DNA of 64,000 nucleotides from Paenibacillus lentus (GTDB lineage Bacteria; Bacillota; Bacilli; Paenibacillales; Paenibacillaceae), in the NCBI RefSeq assembly GCF_003931855.1, contig NZ_CP034248.1, forward strand, positions 2,232,001 to 2,296,000, written 5' to 3'. Positions 47,409 through 55,901 of the stretch are shown here, one piece after another. The notes under the pieces are model-generated. The model saw nothing but the letters and a program-made list of their open reading frames with translations, had not been told where the DNA came from and did no database searches. Made by a program: the position numbers and the translations under genes. Every line of letters begins with the position of its first letter. Position 1 is the stretch's first letter.

Positions 47409-48007
47409 TACAGCTTCACCGCAGATTGTTTCTGACGTGCGGTTTGAGCTGCTTCTTTGCCGATCGGGAAGCTTCTCAATACACCGGTACGAGCCAGCGC
47501 ATCGGCAATCCATTTCCCGAGCAGACCTGCGAGAACAGCCCCGCTAATTACGCGCACGATGAACATCGAAATAACGAGCCCTGTGGATAAGGCGGCGAAG
47601 CCGGACTGGAAGAAGCCCCAGGCAAAGCTGAATACGGCCGCTCCAACGCCAGCACCAATTAATACAGATGTGTTGTAATAACGGTATCTGACAACGGCAA
47701 ATGCTGCTTCCGCACCGAGACCTTGAATAAAGGCCGACAGGATCAGAATTGGGCCGGTCACATTGCCAATGAGCACCTCGATGGTTCCGGCGATGGTCTC
47801 TGACAATAGAGCTGCCCCAGGCTTACGCAAAATGTAGGCGGCAATGATCGAGACAATAAACCATATTCCAAAAATGACCTCGTACCCCATCGGCCCCATA
47901 AAACCGACAAGGACATTGCCGATTTGCAGAAAAATTAAATAGACGACAGCAAAAACAACGGATAATGAACTAAGAACAATAATGTCACGGAGTTTCCAGG
48001 ACGACAT
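47408..48007 (-). CDS. ykoE: ECF transporter substrate-binding (S) component, YkoE
   Basis: 199 residues with about five or six membrane segments (IIVLSSLSVVFAVVYLIFLQI, YEVIFGIWFIVSIIAAYIL, AAVFSFAWGFF and others). It belongs to the YkoE family of S components for hydroxymethylpyrimidine or thiamine. The specificity is supported by the TPP riboswitch at the head of the operon and by neighbouring ykoF. Two bases separate it from ykoF. Confidence 0.92.
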   Translation of the reverse strand: MSSWKLRDIIVLSSLSVVFAVVYLIFLQIGNVLVGFMGPMGYEVIFGIWFIVSIIAAYILRKPGAALLSETIAGTIEVLIGNVTGPILILSAFIQGLGAEAAFAVVRYRYYNTSVLIGAGVGAAVFSFAWGFFQSGFAALSTGLVISMFIVRVISGAVLAGLLGKWIADALARTGVLRSFPIGKEAAQTARQKQSAVKL

Positions 48008-48009
48008 CG

Positions 48010-48651
48010 TTATTCCCCCTTATTTTGTACATGATCTGGTTTGGCAGACGGACTGTTGCAGGAAATGGTCGCCGTCATTACAAGATGTGAGGTTTGGATG
48101 CTAGAGGCTACAAAAGCATTCTCAAGCGACCGGAATACTTGATGAGCGTCTCCATCTAAGCGGCTGGCGTAATGTATGCCACCGGAGAAGGTACCCTCGA
48201 TTTCAGCTGTTTTGACGGCATTATAGATGACATCCATATAGTGGGGCACACCCATAGGGTAAAGTGCGAATTGTACTGCGGTATCTACAGCAGATCCGGT
48301 GTCCTTATTTAAACGGACATCATCCTCGGACATGAATACGTCGCCCTCCGTGTCCCCAGGGCAGCCAACGGAAAAGGTTGCACTAAGGACAACGTGCTCC
48401 CCGCTTTTTGCCGCTTGAAGAAATATGGATTGGACCACGTCGAATACATGCTCGTGGCGACCTCGTACACAGGTGCTGATGTCATCGCTTTTAATCCATA
48501 CCTTGGATGTGTCCGTATTCTCCAGAGCGCCAAGAATAATCGGCACGAAATGGCCGCTCATGGGGAATAAAGAAAATCGGCAGCCAACGATGCGGCTGCT
48601 GCCGCACGCTGCGGGTTTATTTTGTTCGTTGAATGAATTGCTTGTGATCAT
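48010..48651 (-). CDS. ykoF: Thiamine/HMP-binding protein YkoF
   Basis: 213 residues from ATG 48651 with GGGAGGAAC upstream. A longer in-frame start at 48780 lies inside the riboswitch expression platform. The protein has two tandem ferredoxin-like YkoF repeats: CRFSLFPMSGHFVPIILGAL and VQFALYPMGVPHYMDVIYNAV begin each. YkoF binds thiamine pyrimidine in the cytoplasm. It is the first gene of the TPP-controlled operon ykoFEDC. Confidence 0.93.
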   Translation of the reverse strand: MITSNSFNEQNKPAACGSSRIVGCRFSLFPMSGHFVPIILGALENTDTSKVWIKSDDISTCVRGRHEHVFDVVQSIFLQAAKSGEHVVLSATFSVGCPGDTEGDVFMSEDDVRLNKDTGSAVDTAVQFALYPMGVPHYMDVIYNAVKTAEIEGTFSGGIHYASRLDGDAHQVFRSLENAFVASSIQTSHLVMTATISCNSPSAKPDHVQNKGE

Positions 48652-48696
48652 GAAGCATGTTCCTCCCCTTTGATAAATTAATAAATGTCGACAACG

Positions 48697-48723
48697 ACAA
48701 AAAAACCGCACCCGAAGAGTGCA
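48697..48723 (-). terminator. Expression-platform terminator of the TPP riboswitch
   Basis: On the minus strand CTGCACTCTTCGGGTGCGG forms a short stem (GCAC/GTGC type, TCTTCG loop) followed by TTTTTTT, upstream of ykoF. Ligand-bound aptamer should favour it. Confidence 0.85.
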
Positions 48724-48796
48724 GTTGTATCGATATTGGCTAGCCCGCTTTAACATAATAAAGATAGGGTGCAACGCCATCCATCGTTTCCCCGCA

Positions 48797-48893
48797 CTTC
48801 CCCACGCTAGTATGATCTAGATCGGGTGAAAAGGGTTAACCGTATCCTTGATCAGGAACGATCTCTCAGCCAATAAAGGCACCCCTAGTGCTT
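48797..48893 (-). promoter_or_regulatory. TPP riboswitch (THI element)
   Basis: On the minus strand the aptamer reads GGGGTGCC, then GGCTGAGA, then ACCCTTTTCACCCGATCTAGATCATACTAGCGTGGGGAAG, abbreviated here at its key words. CTGAGA and GCGTGGGGAA are the conserved pyrimidine- and pyrophosphate-sensing segments. It should shut off ykoFEDC when thiamine pyrophosphate is plentiful. Confidence 0.96.
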
Positions 48894-48922
48894 GATTCGT
48901 TATGCGGTTTTCAATGGTTCCC

Positions 48923-48950
48923 ATTATACAGAGTTCCTTTGAATTGTAAA
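48923..48950 (-). promoter_or_regulatory. Promoter of the ykoFEDC operon
   Basis: On the minus strand TTTACA (48950-48945), a 16-base spacer, and TATAAT (48928-48923), 30 bases before the TPP aptamer. Confidence 0.65.
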
Positions 48951-49033
48951 GTCCTTGTTTGAATGAACTGGTCTATATTCTCGTGAAAATTCATATTGTA
49001 TCGTTAGAAGAGAGGACAAGGAGCGTGCGGATC

Positions 49034-50116
49034 GTGAACAAGGCGAAGATGACATTCCGGTTCGATGAACAAGGCCGGGAGACCCAGAAAAATGATGACT
49101 CATTTCCAGCTAGATCTAGTCAAGAGGTATCAAATATCTCAAGCGAAAAACCTAATCATCTCTCCGCAAACTATCGGGCGGTGGAGACGGTAGATTATTG
49201 GGGGGATCCATTAACCGATCGTGCAGCAACAGGGATTGCGGTATTTCCCGATCAAGGAGAACCGGGTGACGGGGATTATTATGTTCGGAGAACGAGAACC
49301 TCCTGGTGGAAGGTTGCAGGCTCATTAACCGGGGCTATTGTGACGGGGGCGCTCTTTGGATTTGTCGTTCTGTCGATGTTCAATCAAGAAATAACGGTAC
49401 CTATACCGGGAATAGGTGTTCCGACGCAGAAGGCTGCGGGGGAAGCGGCAGACATTCCCGTGCTAGGCAGTGTTATCACCGAGAAGCAGGCCCCGCTCGT
49501 TCAAGTCGTATTGCCATCGCAAAGCTATCATTTCCTTCAATACGGCGTATTCAGCACGGCGGAAGGGGTGGAGCTGGCTCAGCAGCAATTGCGTGACTCA
49601 GGTATCGCTGCAGCGCGGGATACAGTGGATGAGAAACGGGTATACGCCGGTGTCTCTCCTGACCGCGAGGAAGCTAAGTTGTTAAGCAATCGACTGAAGA
49701 CAGGGGGAGTTCACCTTATTTTGCACGAGATATCTCTGCCTGAATCAGCCACGGTTGAATATAATGGAGAAGCTGCCCTCCTTCAGCAATATTTGGCGCA
49801 GAGCGCGGATCTTGTATATATGCTAAGCTCTTCCTCGGCAGCTTTATTGGGAGAAGCCTCTCCCTCACGGCAGAGTCAAGAGGAGATGGAGCGGCTACGT
49901 GAGAGTCATCAGCTTTGGACTAAAAGCGCTGCCGCTATTCGGGGCAAGCTGTCGGCTGCCATAGATGGCGAGGCGAAGGAAATGGAGAAAGCGATGAACA
50001 GCGCGGTTGAGGCCATGGAGGAATTTAATGAAAAGGGTGAGCAAACAATGCTTTGGGAAGTACAAAATGAGGTGATGCGATTTATTTTGGCTGAACAAAA
50101 ATTAATAGGAGTTTAA
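49034..50116 (+). CDS. spoIIB: SpoIIB-like SPOR-domain membrane protein
   Basis: 360 residues from GTG 49034, 10 bases after AAGGAG. An in-frame upstream extension to 48959 has no ribosome binding site. A cytoplasmic acidic N-terminus precedes one membrane segment (VAGSLTGAIVTGALFGFVVLSMF, about residues 95-117). A SPOR-like domain follows (about 155-240; YHFLQYGVFSTAEGVELAQQQL), then a helical tail. SPOR domains bind glycan strands at division septa. Position upstream of maf matches spoIIB of Bacillus, which helps septal peptidoglycan thinning in engulfment. Sequence similarity beyond the SPOR region could not be checked. Confidence 0.75.
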   Translation: MNKAKMTFRFDEQGRETQKNDDSFPARSSQEVSNISSEKPNHLSANYRAVETVDYWGDPLTDRAATGIAVFPDQGEPGDGDYYVRRTRTSWWKVAGSLTGAIVTGALFGFVVLSMFNQEITVPIPGIGVPTQKAAGEAADIPVLGSVITEKQAPLVQVVLPSQSYHFLQYGVFSTAEGVELAQQQLRDSGIAAARDTVDEKRVYAGVSPDREEAKLLSNRLKTGGVHLILHEISLPESATVEYNGEAALLQQYLAQSADLVYMLSSSSAALLGEASPSRQSQEEMERLRESHQLWTKSAAAIRGKLSAAIDGEAKEMEKAMNSAVEAMEEFNEKGEQTMLWEVQNEVMRFILAEQKLIGV

Positions 50117-50138
50117 TAAGCTTTTAAGAAATTTTGAT

Positions 50139-50177
50139 AAGGCAGGGAAAGCTGGAAATAGTTCCCTCGCCTTTTTT
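50139..50177 (+). terminator. Terminator after spoIIB
   Basis: AAGGCAGGGAA pairs with TTCCCTCGCCTT (one bulge) followed by TTTT. Confidence 0.85.
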
Positions 50178-50297
50178 ATGTTTGTATTGCCGATCAATTA
50201 ACCTTATAATAATGAAGTGCCAAAGTGTCAAAAAATGGCGAGGTTACAAGCTCGCAGAGCTTGCCCTGCGAAAGACGGATAAAGGAGAATCTGAACC

Positions 50298-50909
50298 TTG
50301 GAATTTGCAGCTTCATCAACACGACATGTCGTACTGGCCTCGACTTCACCGCGCAGACGGGAACTGCTGGCTACTCTACATATTCCGTTTGAGGTTATGC
50401 CGAGCGATGCCGATGAAACGACGCCGGATCATTGGACGCCGGAGCAAATCGTCATGGAGCTAGCGCTGCGTAAAGCAAAGGCAGTTCTTGCCACGCTTGA
50501 ATCGGCATCACCCCAAGCGGTTATTATGGGGAGTGATACGATTGTAGTCCTGGACGGACAAGTGCTCGGCAAGCCCAAGGATGAGGAAGAAGCAGCTTTG
50601 ATGCTTCGCTCTTTGCAGGGACGAAGCCACCATGTTTATACTGCCGTAGCTTGTATTGATGTAGCTACTGGAAGATCGGAAGTCGAATATCGTTCTACTT
50701 TAGTTACGATGAAAGCTCTGACAGAAGAAGAGATTATCGCATATGCCAAGACTGGAGAAGGCTTAGATAAAGCGGGTGCTTATGCGATACAAGGACTCGG
50801 GGCAATTTTTGTCACAAGTATCGAAGGCTGTTACTTCAGCGTTGTAGGATTGCCGCTGTCATTGGCTAGTGAGATGCTTGGTCGTTTTGGAATCCGTGTA
50901 TTGAAATGA
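50298..50909 (+). CDS. maf: Maf family nucleoside triphosphate pyrophosphatase
   Basis: 203 residues from TTG 50298, with AAAGGAG upstream. Motifs: VVLASTSPRRRELL (phosphate-binding loop), DADETTP, MGSDTIVVLDGQVLGKPKDEEEA and GEGLDKAGAYAIQGLGAIFV. It hydrolyses non-canonical or pyrimidine nucleotides (dTTP/UTP class). In Bacillus Maf is linked to septum arrest. Neighbours spoIIB and radC are in the usual order. Confidence 0.95.
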   Translation: MEFAASSTRHVVLASTSPRRRELLATLHIPFEVMPSDADETTPDHWTPEQIVMELALRKAKAVLATLESASPQAVIMGSDTIVVLDGQVLGKPKDEEEAALMLRSLQGRSHHVYTAVACIDVATGRSEVEYRSTLVTMKALTEEEIIAYAKTGEGLDKAGAYAIQGLGAIFVTSIEGCYFSVVGLPLSLASEMLGRFGIRVLK

Positions 50910-51062
50910 GCGACCGGATCAAATCGAAAAAGGCTGTAACAAATAATTTCATATTTACGTTGTAAAGGAAGAGGAAGAGATAAAGCATATCCTTCCGTAA
51001 TGAGTTTTGCTGCCAGCAAGCTAGCTGGACGAAGCCTAATCATTCGGAAGCGAGGGATATGT

Positions 51063-51752
51063 ATGGACTTGCCACAATACTTACTGCGTGATTTGCCTAG
51101 TGAGGAAAGACCCAGAGAACGCATGATGCAATATGGAGCGGGCTCGCTCAGTCATGCTGAACTGTTAGCTATTCTTTTTCGTACAGGTACCCGGGATGAA
51201 TCGGCTGTTCATTTGGCCCACCGCGTACTGAGCAGTATAGGTGGAATACGCAACCTTGTAGACATTAGTTTGGACGAGTTGGTGAAGCTGAGAGGCATCG
51301 GCCCAGCCAAAGCTTTGCAGCTTAAGGCGGGAATTGAGCTAGGCCAGCGGCTTGCCAAAGCGCGACTACCGGAAGCTCAAGTGATTCGCAGCCCCCGCGA
51401 TGCGGCGGATATTCTCATGGAACAGCTGCGTTATTTGCAGAAGGAACATTTTGTCTGTTTATTTTTGAATACGAAAAATCATATCATTGCTCAGGAGACG
51501 CTTTCCATCGGAAGCTTGAATTCCTCAATCGTCCATCCGCGGGAGGTGTTTCGCGCAGCGATTAAATGCAGCAGTGCCTCTGTCGTATGTGCTCATAATC
51601 ATCCAAGCGGAGATCCGACGCCAAGTCCAGAAGATATTCGGATGACCGAGCGTCTATGCGAAGCGGGAGAAATTGTTGGAATCGATGTGCTGGATCATAT
51701 CGTCATTGGGGACGGGGAATTTATAAGTTTGAAGGAGCAAGGCTTGATGTAA
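51063..51752 (+). CDS. radC: DNA repair protein RadC homologue (JAB/MPN domain)
   Basis: 229 residues from ATG 51063; an earlier in-frame ATG at 51000 lacks family sequence. A helix-hairpin-helix region (LVKLRGIGPAKALQLKAGIELGQRL) precedes a JAB1/MPN-type metalloprotease-like domain with the zinc motif AHNHPSGDPTPSPED. Despite the name, a repair role is not well supported in the family. mreB follows. Confidence 0.94.
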   Translation: MDLPQYLLRDLPSEERPRERMMQYGAGSLSHAELLAILFRTGTRDESAVHLAHRVLSSIGGIRNLVDISLDELVKLRGIGPAKALQLKAGIELGQRLAKARLPEAQVIRSPRDAADILMEQLRYLQKEHFVCLFLNTKNHIIAQETLSIGSLNSSIVHPREVFRAAIKCSSASVVCAHNHPSGDPTPSPEDIRMTERLCEAGEIVGIDVLDHIVIGDGEFISLKEQGLM

Positions 51753-51758
51753 TATAAT
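51729..51758 (+). promoter_or_regulatory. Possible promoter of mreB inside the radC end
   Basis: TTGAAG (51729-51734), an 18-base spacer, and TATAAT (51753-51758), 33 bases before mreB. Confidence 0.45.
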
Positions 51759-51791
51759 AGACCAGATACAGAAGGAAAGGAAGATTACAGC

Positions 51792-52823
51792 ATGTTAGGT
51801 GGTTTCACGAAAGACTTAGGGATTGATTTGGGTACGGCAAATACGCTCGTTTATATTCGCGGTAAAGGAATTATAGTGAGAGAACCGTCGGTAGTAGCGA
51901 TGAATACAGATAATAAGAGCATTGTAGCGGTTGGAGAATCGGCAAAGAAAATGATCGGGAGAACGCCGGGGAATATCCGGGCCATCCGGCCGATGAAGGA
52001 CGGAGTTATTGCGGACTTCGACACGACTGCGACGATGATTAAATATTTTATTCGCCAGGCTCAGAAGCAGCGTTCCTTGTTCCAACGTCATCCAAATGTG
52101 ATGGTATGCGTACCGTCCGGCATTACGGCTGTAGAACAGCGGGCGGTTGAAGATGCCACGAAGCAGGCGGGAGCACGTGAAGCCTATACGATCGAAGAGC
52201 CCTTTGCGGCTGCAATTGGAGCCGATCTTCCGGTATGGGAGCCGACCGGCAGTATGGTTGTAGATATCGGCGGCGGTACGACAGAGGTTGCTGTGATTTC
52301 TCTTGGCGGCATTGTTACCAGTAAATCTGCTCGTGTAGCAGGCGACGACATGGATGATTCCATCATTCAATATATCAAGCGTCAGTATAACCTGATGATC
52401 GGTGAAAGAACGTCCGAGCAGCTGAAGATGGATATAGGCTCGGCTCTTCCGCTTGAGCAGGTAGAGACTTTGGAAATCCGGGGAAGGGATCTCGTGACCG
52501 GCTTGCCGAAGACCATCTCCATCACATCGGATGAAATTACCGAGGCGCTGGGCGATACGGTGAATGCAATCGTTGAAGCCGTAAAGGTAACACTGGAGAA
52601 ATGTCCACCTGAGCTTGCTGCCGATATTATGGATCGGGGCATTGTGTTGACTGGCGGAGGTGCGCTGCTCCGCAATCTGGATAAGCTGCTGGCCAAAGAG
52701 ACGGGCATGCCTGTCATTGTGGCTGAGCATCCGCTCGATTGCGTAGCCATCGGTACAGGGAGAGCTCTCGATAACATCCATTTGTTCAAATCAAGAAGCA
52801 GTTCGACCTTGCGCAAGCGCTAA
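51792..52823 (+). CDS. mreB: Rod shape-determining protein MreB
   Basis: 343 residues, an actin-like ATPase. Phosphate 1 is [16 protein letters not shown], phosphate 2 is [14 protein letters not shown], and the adenosine motif is [15 protein letters not shown]. It forms membrane filaments that guide side-wall synthesis with MreC, MreD and RodA, all encoded just downstream. A terminator lies between mreB and mreC. Confidence 0.98.
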   Translation: MLGGFTKDLGIDLGTANTLVYIRGKGIIVREPSVVAMNTDNKSIVAVGESAKKMIGRTPGNIRAIRPMKDGVIADFDTTATMIKYFIRQAQKQRSLFQRHPNVMVCVPSGITAVEQRAVEDATKQAGAREAYTIEEPFAAAIGADLPVWEPTGSMVVDIGGGTTEVAVISLGGIVTSKSARVAGDDMDDSIIQYIKRQYNLMIGERTSEQLKMDIGSALPLEQVETLEIRGRDLVTGLPKTISITSDEITEALGDTVNAIVEAVKVTLEKCPPELAADIMDRGIVLTGGGALLRNLDKLLAKETGMPVIVAEHPLDCVAIGTGRALDNIHLFKSRSSSTLRKR

Positions 52824-52860
52824 TATTTCCGTGGCAAGTAAGGATACGAACATTATGATA

Positions 52861-52898
52861 AAACGGCGCCGTCCTCTAATGGACGGTGTGCCGTTTTT
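52861..52898 (+). terminator. Terminator between mreB and mreC
   Basis: AAACGGCGCCGTCC pairs with GGACGGTGTGCCGTTT (one mismatch) around TCTAAT, followed by TT. It may only attenuate, since mreC is normally co-expressed. Confidence 0.75.
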
Positions 52899-52949
52899 CT
52901 ATAGTAAATAGAGTGGACTCGTGGAGAGGAGAAATTGTAAGGTTGGAGG

Positions 52950-53825
52950 GTGCTTAAACTGTTTAAGCTGCTTGGCAACAAAAGATTGTTTATTTTGCTC
53001 ATGGGACTCATTTTTTTTATCGCCATAATGGGATTTACGCTCGGGCCCCGGACGAATTTGTCTTGGCCGGAGAAATTCGTAAAGGATACGGTCGGCTTTG
53101 TACAGTCTATTTTTTATAGACCTACCTCGTACATCGCCGGTTTGATTGAGGATGTTTCTAACTTGCGTGCACTGCAAGAGGAGAATGAACGCCTCAAAAT
53201 TGCGCTATCTCATTATACTAGAGATAAAGCCATCTATAATCGGATTGAGCAGGAGAATGCCCGTCTGTACGAATTGCATAAATTTACGGAAGCCCAGAAG
53301 AATCAATATAATTATACCTACCGGATCGCCCACGTAGTGAGCGTGAATAATGATCCGATCAACCGAACGATTAAATTGAACCTGGGAAGCAATGACGGGG
53401 TCAAGGTCGGGTATGCTGTTATCTCGGCTGAAGGTTTGGTAGGTACGGTTAGCCGGGTTGGCAACTTTACCTCCACCGTTAAGCTGGTGACAACGATGGA
53501 TGCGAAGGATCCGAATTCCAACGGGATTTCGGCAACGGCCCAAGGCAAAGAGAACGAAGTGTTTGGCATCGTTGAGACGTTTGATACGAATAAAGGCATG
53601 TTCCTGATGAATAAAATCGACGATCCTTCGTCGATAGCGATTGATGACACGATCGTGTCGTCTGGCGTTGGCGGCGCCTTTCCAAGAGGGATGGTCATCG
53701 GCCAAGTCAAAGATATTCAAGTGGGAGAGTATGGCATGACCTACACGGCCTTCATCGAGCCTGCAGCGAGCTTTTCGGATTGGAAAGAGTTGATTGTGGT
53801 GTATACACCGGAGGTCTTGGAGTAG
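52950..53825 (+). CDS. mreC: Rod shape-determining protein MreC
   Basis: 291 residues. An N-terminal membrane anchor (KRLFILLMGLIFFIAIMGFTL) is followed by a coiled coil (residues 70-105, LRALQEENERLKIALSHY) and an extracytoplasmic double beta-barrel (RIAHVVSVNNDPINRTIKLNLGSNDGV onwards). It links the MreB filament to peptidoglycan synthases. Start GTG 52950 directly abuts GGAGG, which is tight; no better in-frame start was found. Confidence 0.94.
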   Translation: MLKLFKLLGNKRLFILLMGLIFFIAIMGFTLGPRTNLSWPEKFVKDTVGFVQSIFYRPTSYIAGLIEDVSNLRALQEENERLKIALSHYTRDKAIYNRIEQENARLYELHKFTEAQKNQYNYTYRIAHVVSVNNDPINRTIKLNLGSNDGVKVGYAVISAEGLVGTVSRVGNFTSTVKLVTTMDAKDPNSNGISATAQGKENEVFGIVETFDTNKGMFLMNKIDDPSSIAIDDTIVSSGVGGAFPRGMVIGQVKDIQVGEYGMTYTAFIEPAASFSDWKELIVVYTPEVLE

Positions 53826-54358
53826 TGAGGAGCAAACGCAAACAAATATTGATCCTGCTATTGTTCGTATTGTTTATTATTGAGGGAACGGTCATCCCGT
53901 GGATTATTCCCGATTCGTGGCAGACGCGGGTCGTGCCTCACTTGGCCTATATCGCTATACTGTTCATTACCGTTTACGACAATCGGCATAGCGGCTTAGT
54001 GCTGGGGATTCTTTTCGGATTGTTGCAGGATGTTGTATTCTATGGATCGATCATCGGGGCCTATTCCTTTGGGATGGGGCTGTCCAGCTATTTGCTTGGC
54101 CTCGTTTTCCGGTCGCCGAGGGCTCCGCTCCCGCTGATGATGATTGTTGTCATGATCGGCAGCATCCTGCTGGATTCTATTTTGTTCGCAACGTATTCCC
54201 TATTTGAGCTGACGCATCAACCTTATACCTGGGCTCTAATGAATCATATTATACCGAATGTGTTCGTTCACTTTGTATTTGCCCTAGCTATCTACGTTCC
54301 TCTCCGGCGTCAGCTGGAGCTGATCACTAAACGTCGTTCCTCCGAGAATCAAGCCTGA
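53825..54358 (+). CDS. mreD: Rod shape-determining protein MreD
   Basis: 177 residues from GTG 53825, which shares one base with the mreC stop. It is very hydrophobic, with about five membrane segments. The region GLVLGILFGLLQDVVFYGSIIG is characteristic of MreD. It completes the MreBCD complex. Confidence 0.93.
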   Translation: MRSKRKQILILLLFVLFIIEGTVIPWIIPDSWQTRVVPHLAYIAILFITVYDNRHSGLVLGILFGLLQDVVFYGSIIGAYSFGMGLSSYLLGLVFRSPRAPLPLMMIVVMIGSILLDSILFATYSLFELTHQPYTWALMNHIIPNVFVHFVFALAIYVPLRRQLELITKRRSSENQA

Positions 54359-54434
54359 TATTCCGTGCTTTTCCTTAGGGAAGCAGGAACTTTGATGCTT
54401 CTGCACGAATTGAATAGGAGGGAGGGACAGGCTT

Positions 54435-55097
54435 ATGACAGTGAAATCTAACCACGTTACGATCAAGGGCATCAAAGATGGCCTGGTTTTCCTGCTTGAC
54501 GATGAGTGTGATTTGCAACAGCTTGTGGATGAGCTTCGCTATAAGGTAGAGCACAGCCACCAGAATATACTGACAGGTCCGATTATTCATGTAGATGTCA
54601 AACTGGGCAAGCGAATTGTGACAGACGCGCAGAAGGAAATGATCCTTGATATATTGAAGCAAAAAGGAAATCTGCTGGTTCGATCCATAGATTCACCGTT
54701 AGCGGAAGAAGATCGGCCAAAGGAAGGTGCGCTCACCACGCTTAGCGGTATTGTTCGTTCCGGACAGATTCTGCATCATGATGGGAATTTAATGTTTCTT
54801 GGGGACGTCAATCCGGGAGGGACGATCACCTGTACCGGAGACGTATTTATTCTGGGTGCTTTGCGAGGGACGGCTCATGCCGGGGCCGGGGGCAAGCAAG
54901 ATTCCATTATAGCAGCTTCGTACTTATCGCCAACACAGCTGAGGATTGCGGAGGTTTTTAGCCGCCCGCCCGATGAATGGGAGCATCGTGAGAGCAGTAT
55001 GGAATTTGCTTATTTATGTGACGGGAAGATGCAAATTGACAAAATAACGAACATAACCCGGGTGCGTCCGGACTTTAACGTGTTCAGAGGGGTGTAA
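54435..55097 (+). CDS. minC: Septum site-determining protein MinC
   Basis: 220 residues. The N-terminal FtsZ-inhibiting domain begins TIKGIKDGLVFLLDDECD. The C-terminal beta-helix that binds MinD has VRSGQILHHDGNLMFLGDVNPGGTI and GALRGTAHAGAGG. GGAGGGAGGGA stands before the ATG. Pairs with minD 3 bases downstream. Confidence 0.97.
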   Translation: MTVKSNHVTIKGIKDGLVFLLDDECDLQQLVDELRYKVEHSHQNILTGPIIHVDVKLGKRIVTDAQKEMILDILKQKGNLLVRSIDSPLAEEDRPKEGALTTLSGIVRSGQILHHDGNLMFLGDVNPGGTITCTGDVFILGALRGTAHAGAGGKQDSIIAASYLSPTQLRIAEVFSRPPDEWEHRESSMEFAYLCDGKMQIDKITNITRVRPDFNVFRGV

Positions 55098-55100
55098 ACT

Positions 55101-55895
55101 ATGGGAGAAGCTATCGTTGTCACTTCGGGGAAAGGCGGCGTCGGCAAGACGACAACTTCCGCTAATATTGGTACGGCATTGGCGCTGCTTGGCAAAAAGG
55201 TATGTCTTGTCGACACGGACATCGGCCTCCGAAATCTGGATGTCGTCATGGGGCTGGAGAACCGGATTATTTATGACTTAATTGATGTAGCGGAGGGGCG
55301 CTGCCGCTTAAATCAGGCTTTGGTGAAGGATAAACGCTTTGATGAACTATACATGCTGCCGGCAGCACAGACGAAAGACAAAAACGCCGTCTCTGCAGAT
55401 CAGGTTAAGGATATTGTGCTTGAGCTGAAGAAGGAATATGAATATGTCATTATTGATTGCCCTGCCGGCATAGAACAAGGTTTCAAGAATGCCATCTCGG
55501 GAGCAGATCAAGCGATTGTTGTTACAACGCCGGAGCACGCTGCTGTTCGGGATGCGGATCGGATTATCGGCCTTTTGGAGAGCTCGCATATCGGTTCGCC
55601 GAAGCTCGTCGTCAACCGGATCAAAGTAGATATGGTGAAGTCTGGCAGCATGCTGGATATTGAAGGCATATTGCAAGTCCTTAATATTGATCTGATCGGC
55701 GTCGTACCAGACGATGAGCTTGTCATAAAAGCGGCGAATAGCGGAGAACCCACCGTGATGAATCCTGACTCCAAGGCAGCTATCGCCTATCGCAACATTG
55801 CGCGGCGTATCTTGGGAGACACCGTTCCTTTGATGCTGCTTGATCAGAAGAAAGGCATGTTCACACGCTTTAAGAAGTTTTTCGGAATGGGTTGA
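55101..55895 (+). CDS. minD: Septum site-determining ATPase MinD
   Basis: 264 residues. A deviant Walker A (TSGKGGVGKTTTSANIG) marks the ParA/MinD family. DIGLRNLDVVMGLENR and DCPAGIEQGFKNA are MinD signatures. The C-terminus (KKGMFTRFKKFFGMG) is the amphipathic membrane-targeting helix. It carries MinC to the membrane. No minE is present, as expected for a Firmicute using DivIVA. Confidence 0.98.
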   Translation: MGEAIVVTSGKGGVGKTTTSANIGTALALLGKKVCLVDTDIGLRNLDVVMGLENRIIYDLIDVAEGRCRLNQALVKDKRFDELYMLPAAQTKDKNAVSADQVKDIVLELKKEYEYVIIDCPAGIEQGFKNAISGADQAIVVTTPEHAAVRDADRIIGLLESSHIGSPKLVVNRIKVDMVKSGSMLDIEGILQVLNIDLIGVVPDDELVIKAANSGEPTVMNPDSKAAIAYRNIARRILGDTVPLMLLDQKKGMFTRFKKFFGMG

Positions 55896-55901
55896 TCCTA
55901 G

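Noticed and set aside
48652-48780. N-terminal extension of YkoF
   Set aside because: The extension lies in the riboswitch expression platform and terminator; the ATG at 48651 has a proper GGGAGG site.
51816-52781. 321-codon open frame antisense to mreB
   Set aside because: Shadow of mreB; His/Arg/Ser-rich composition and no family features.
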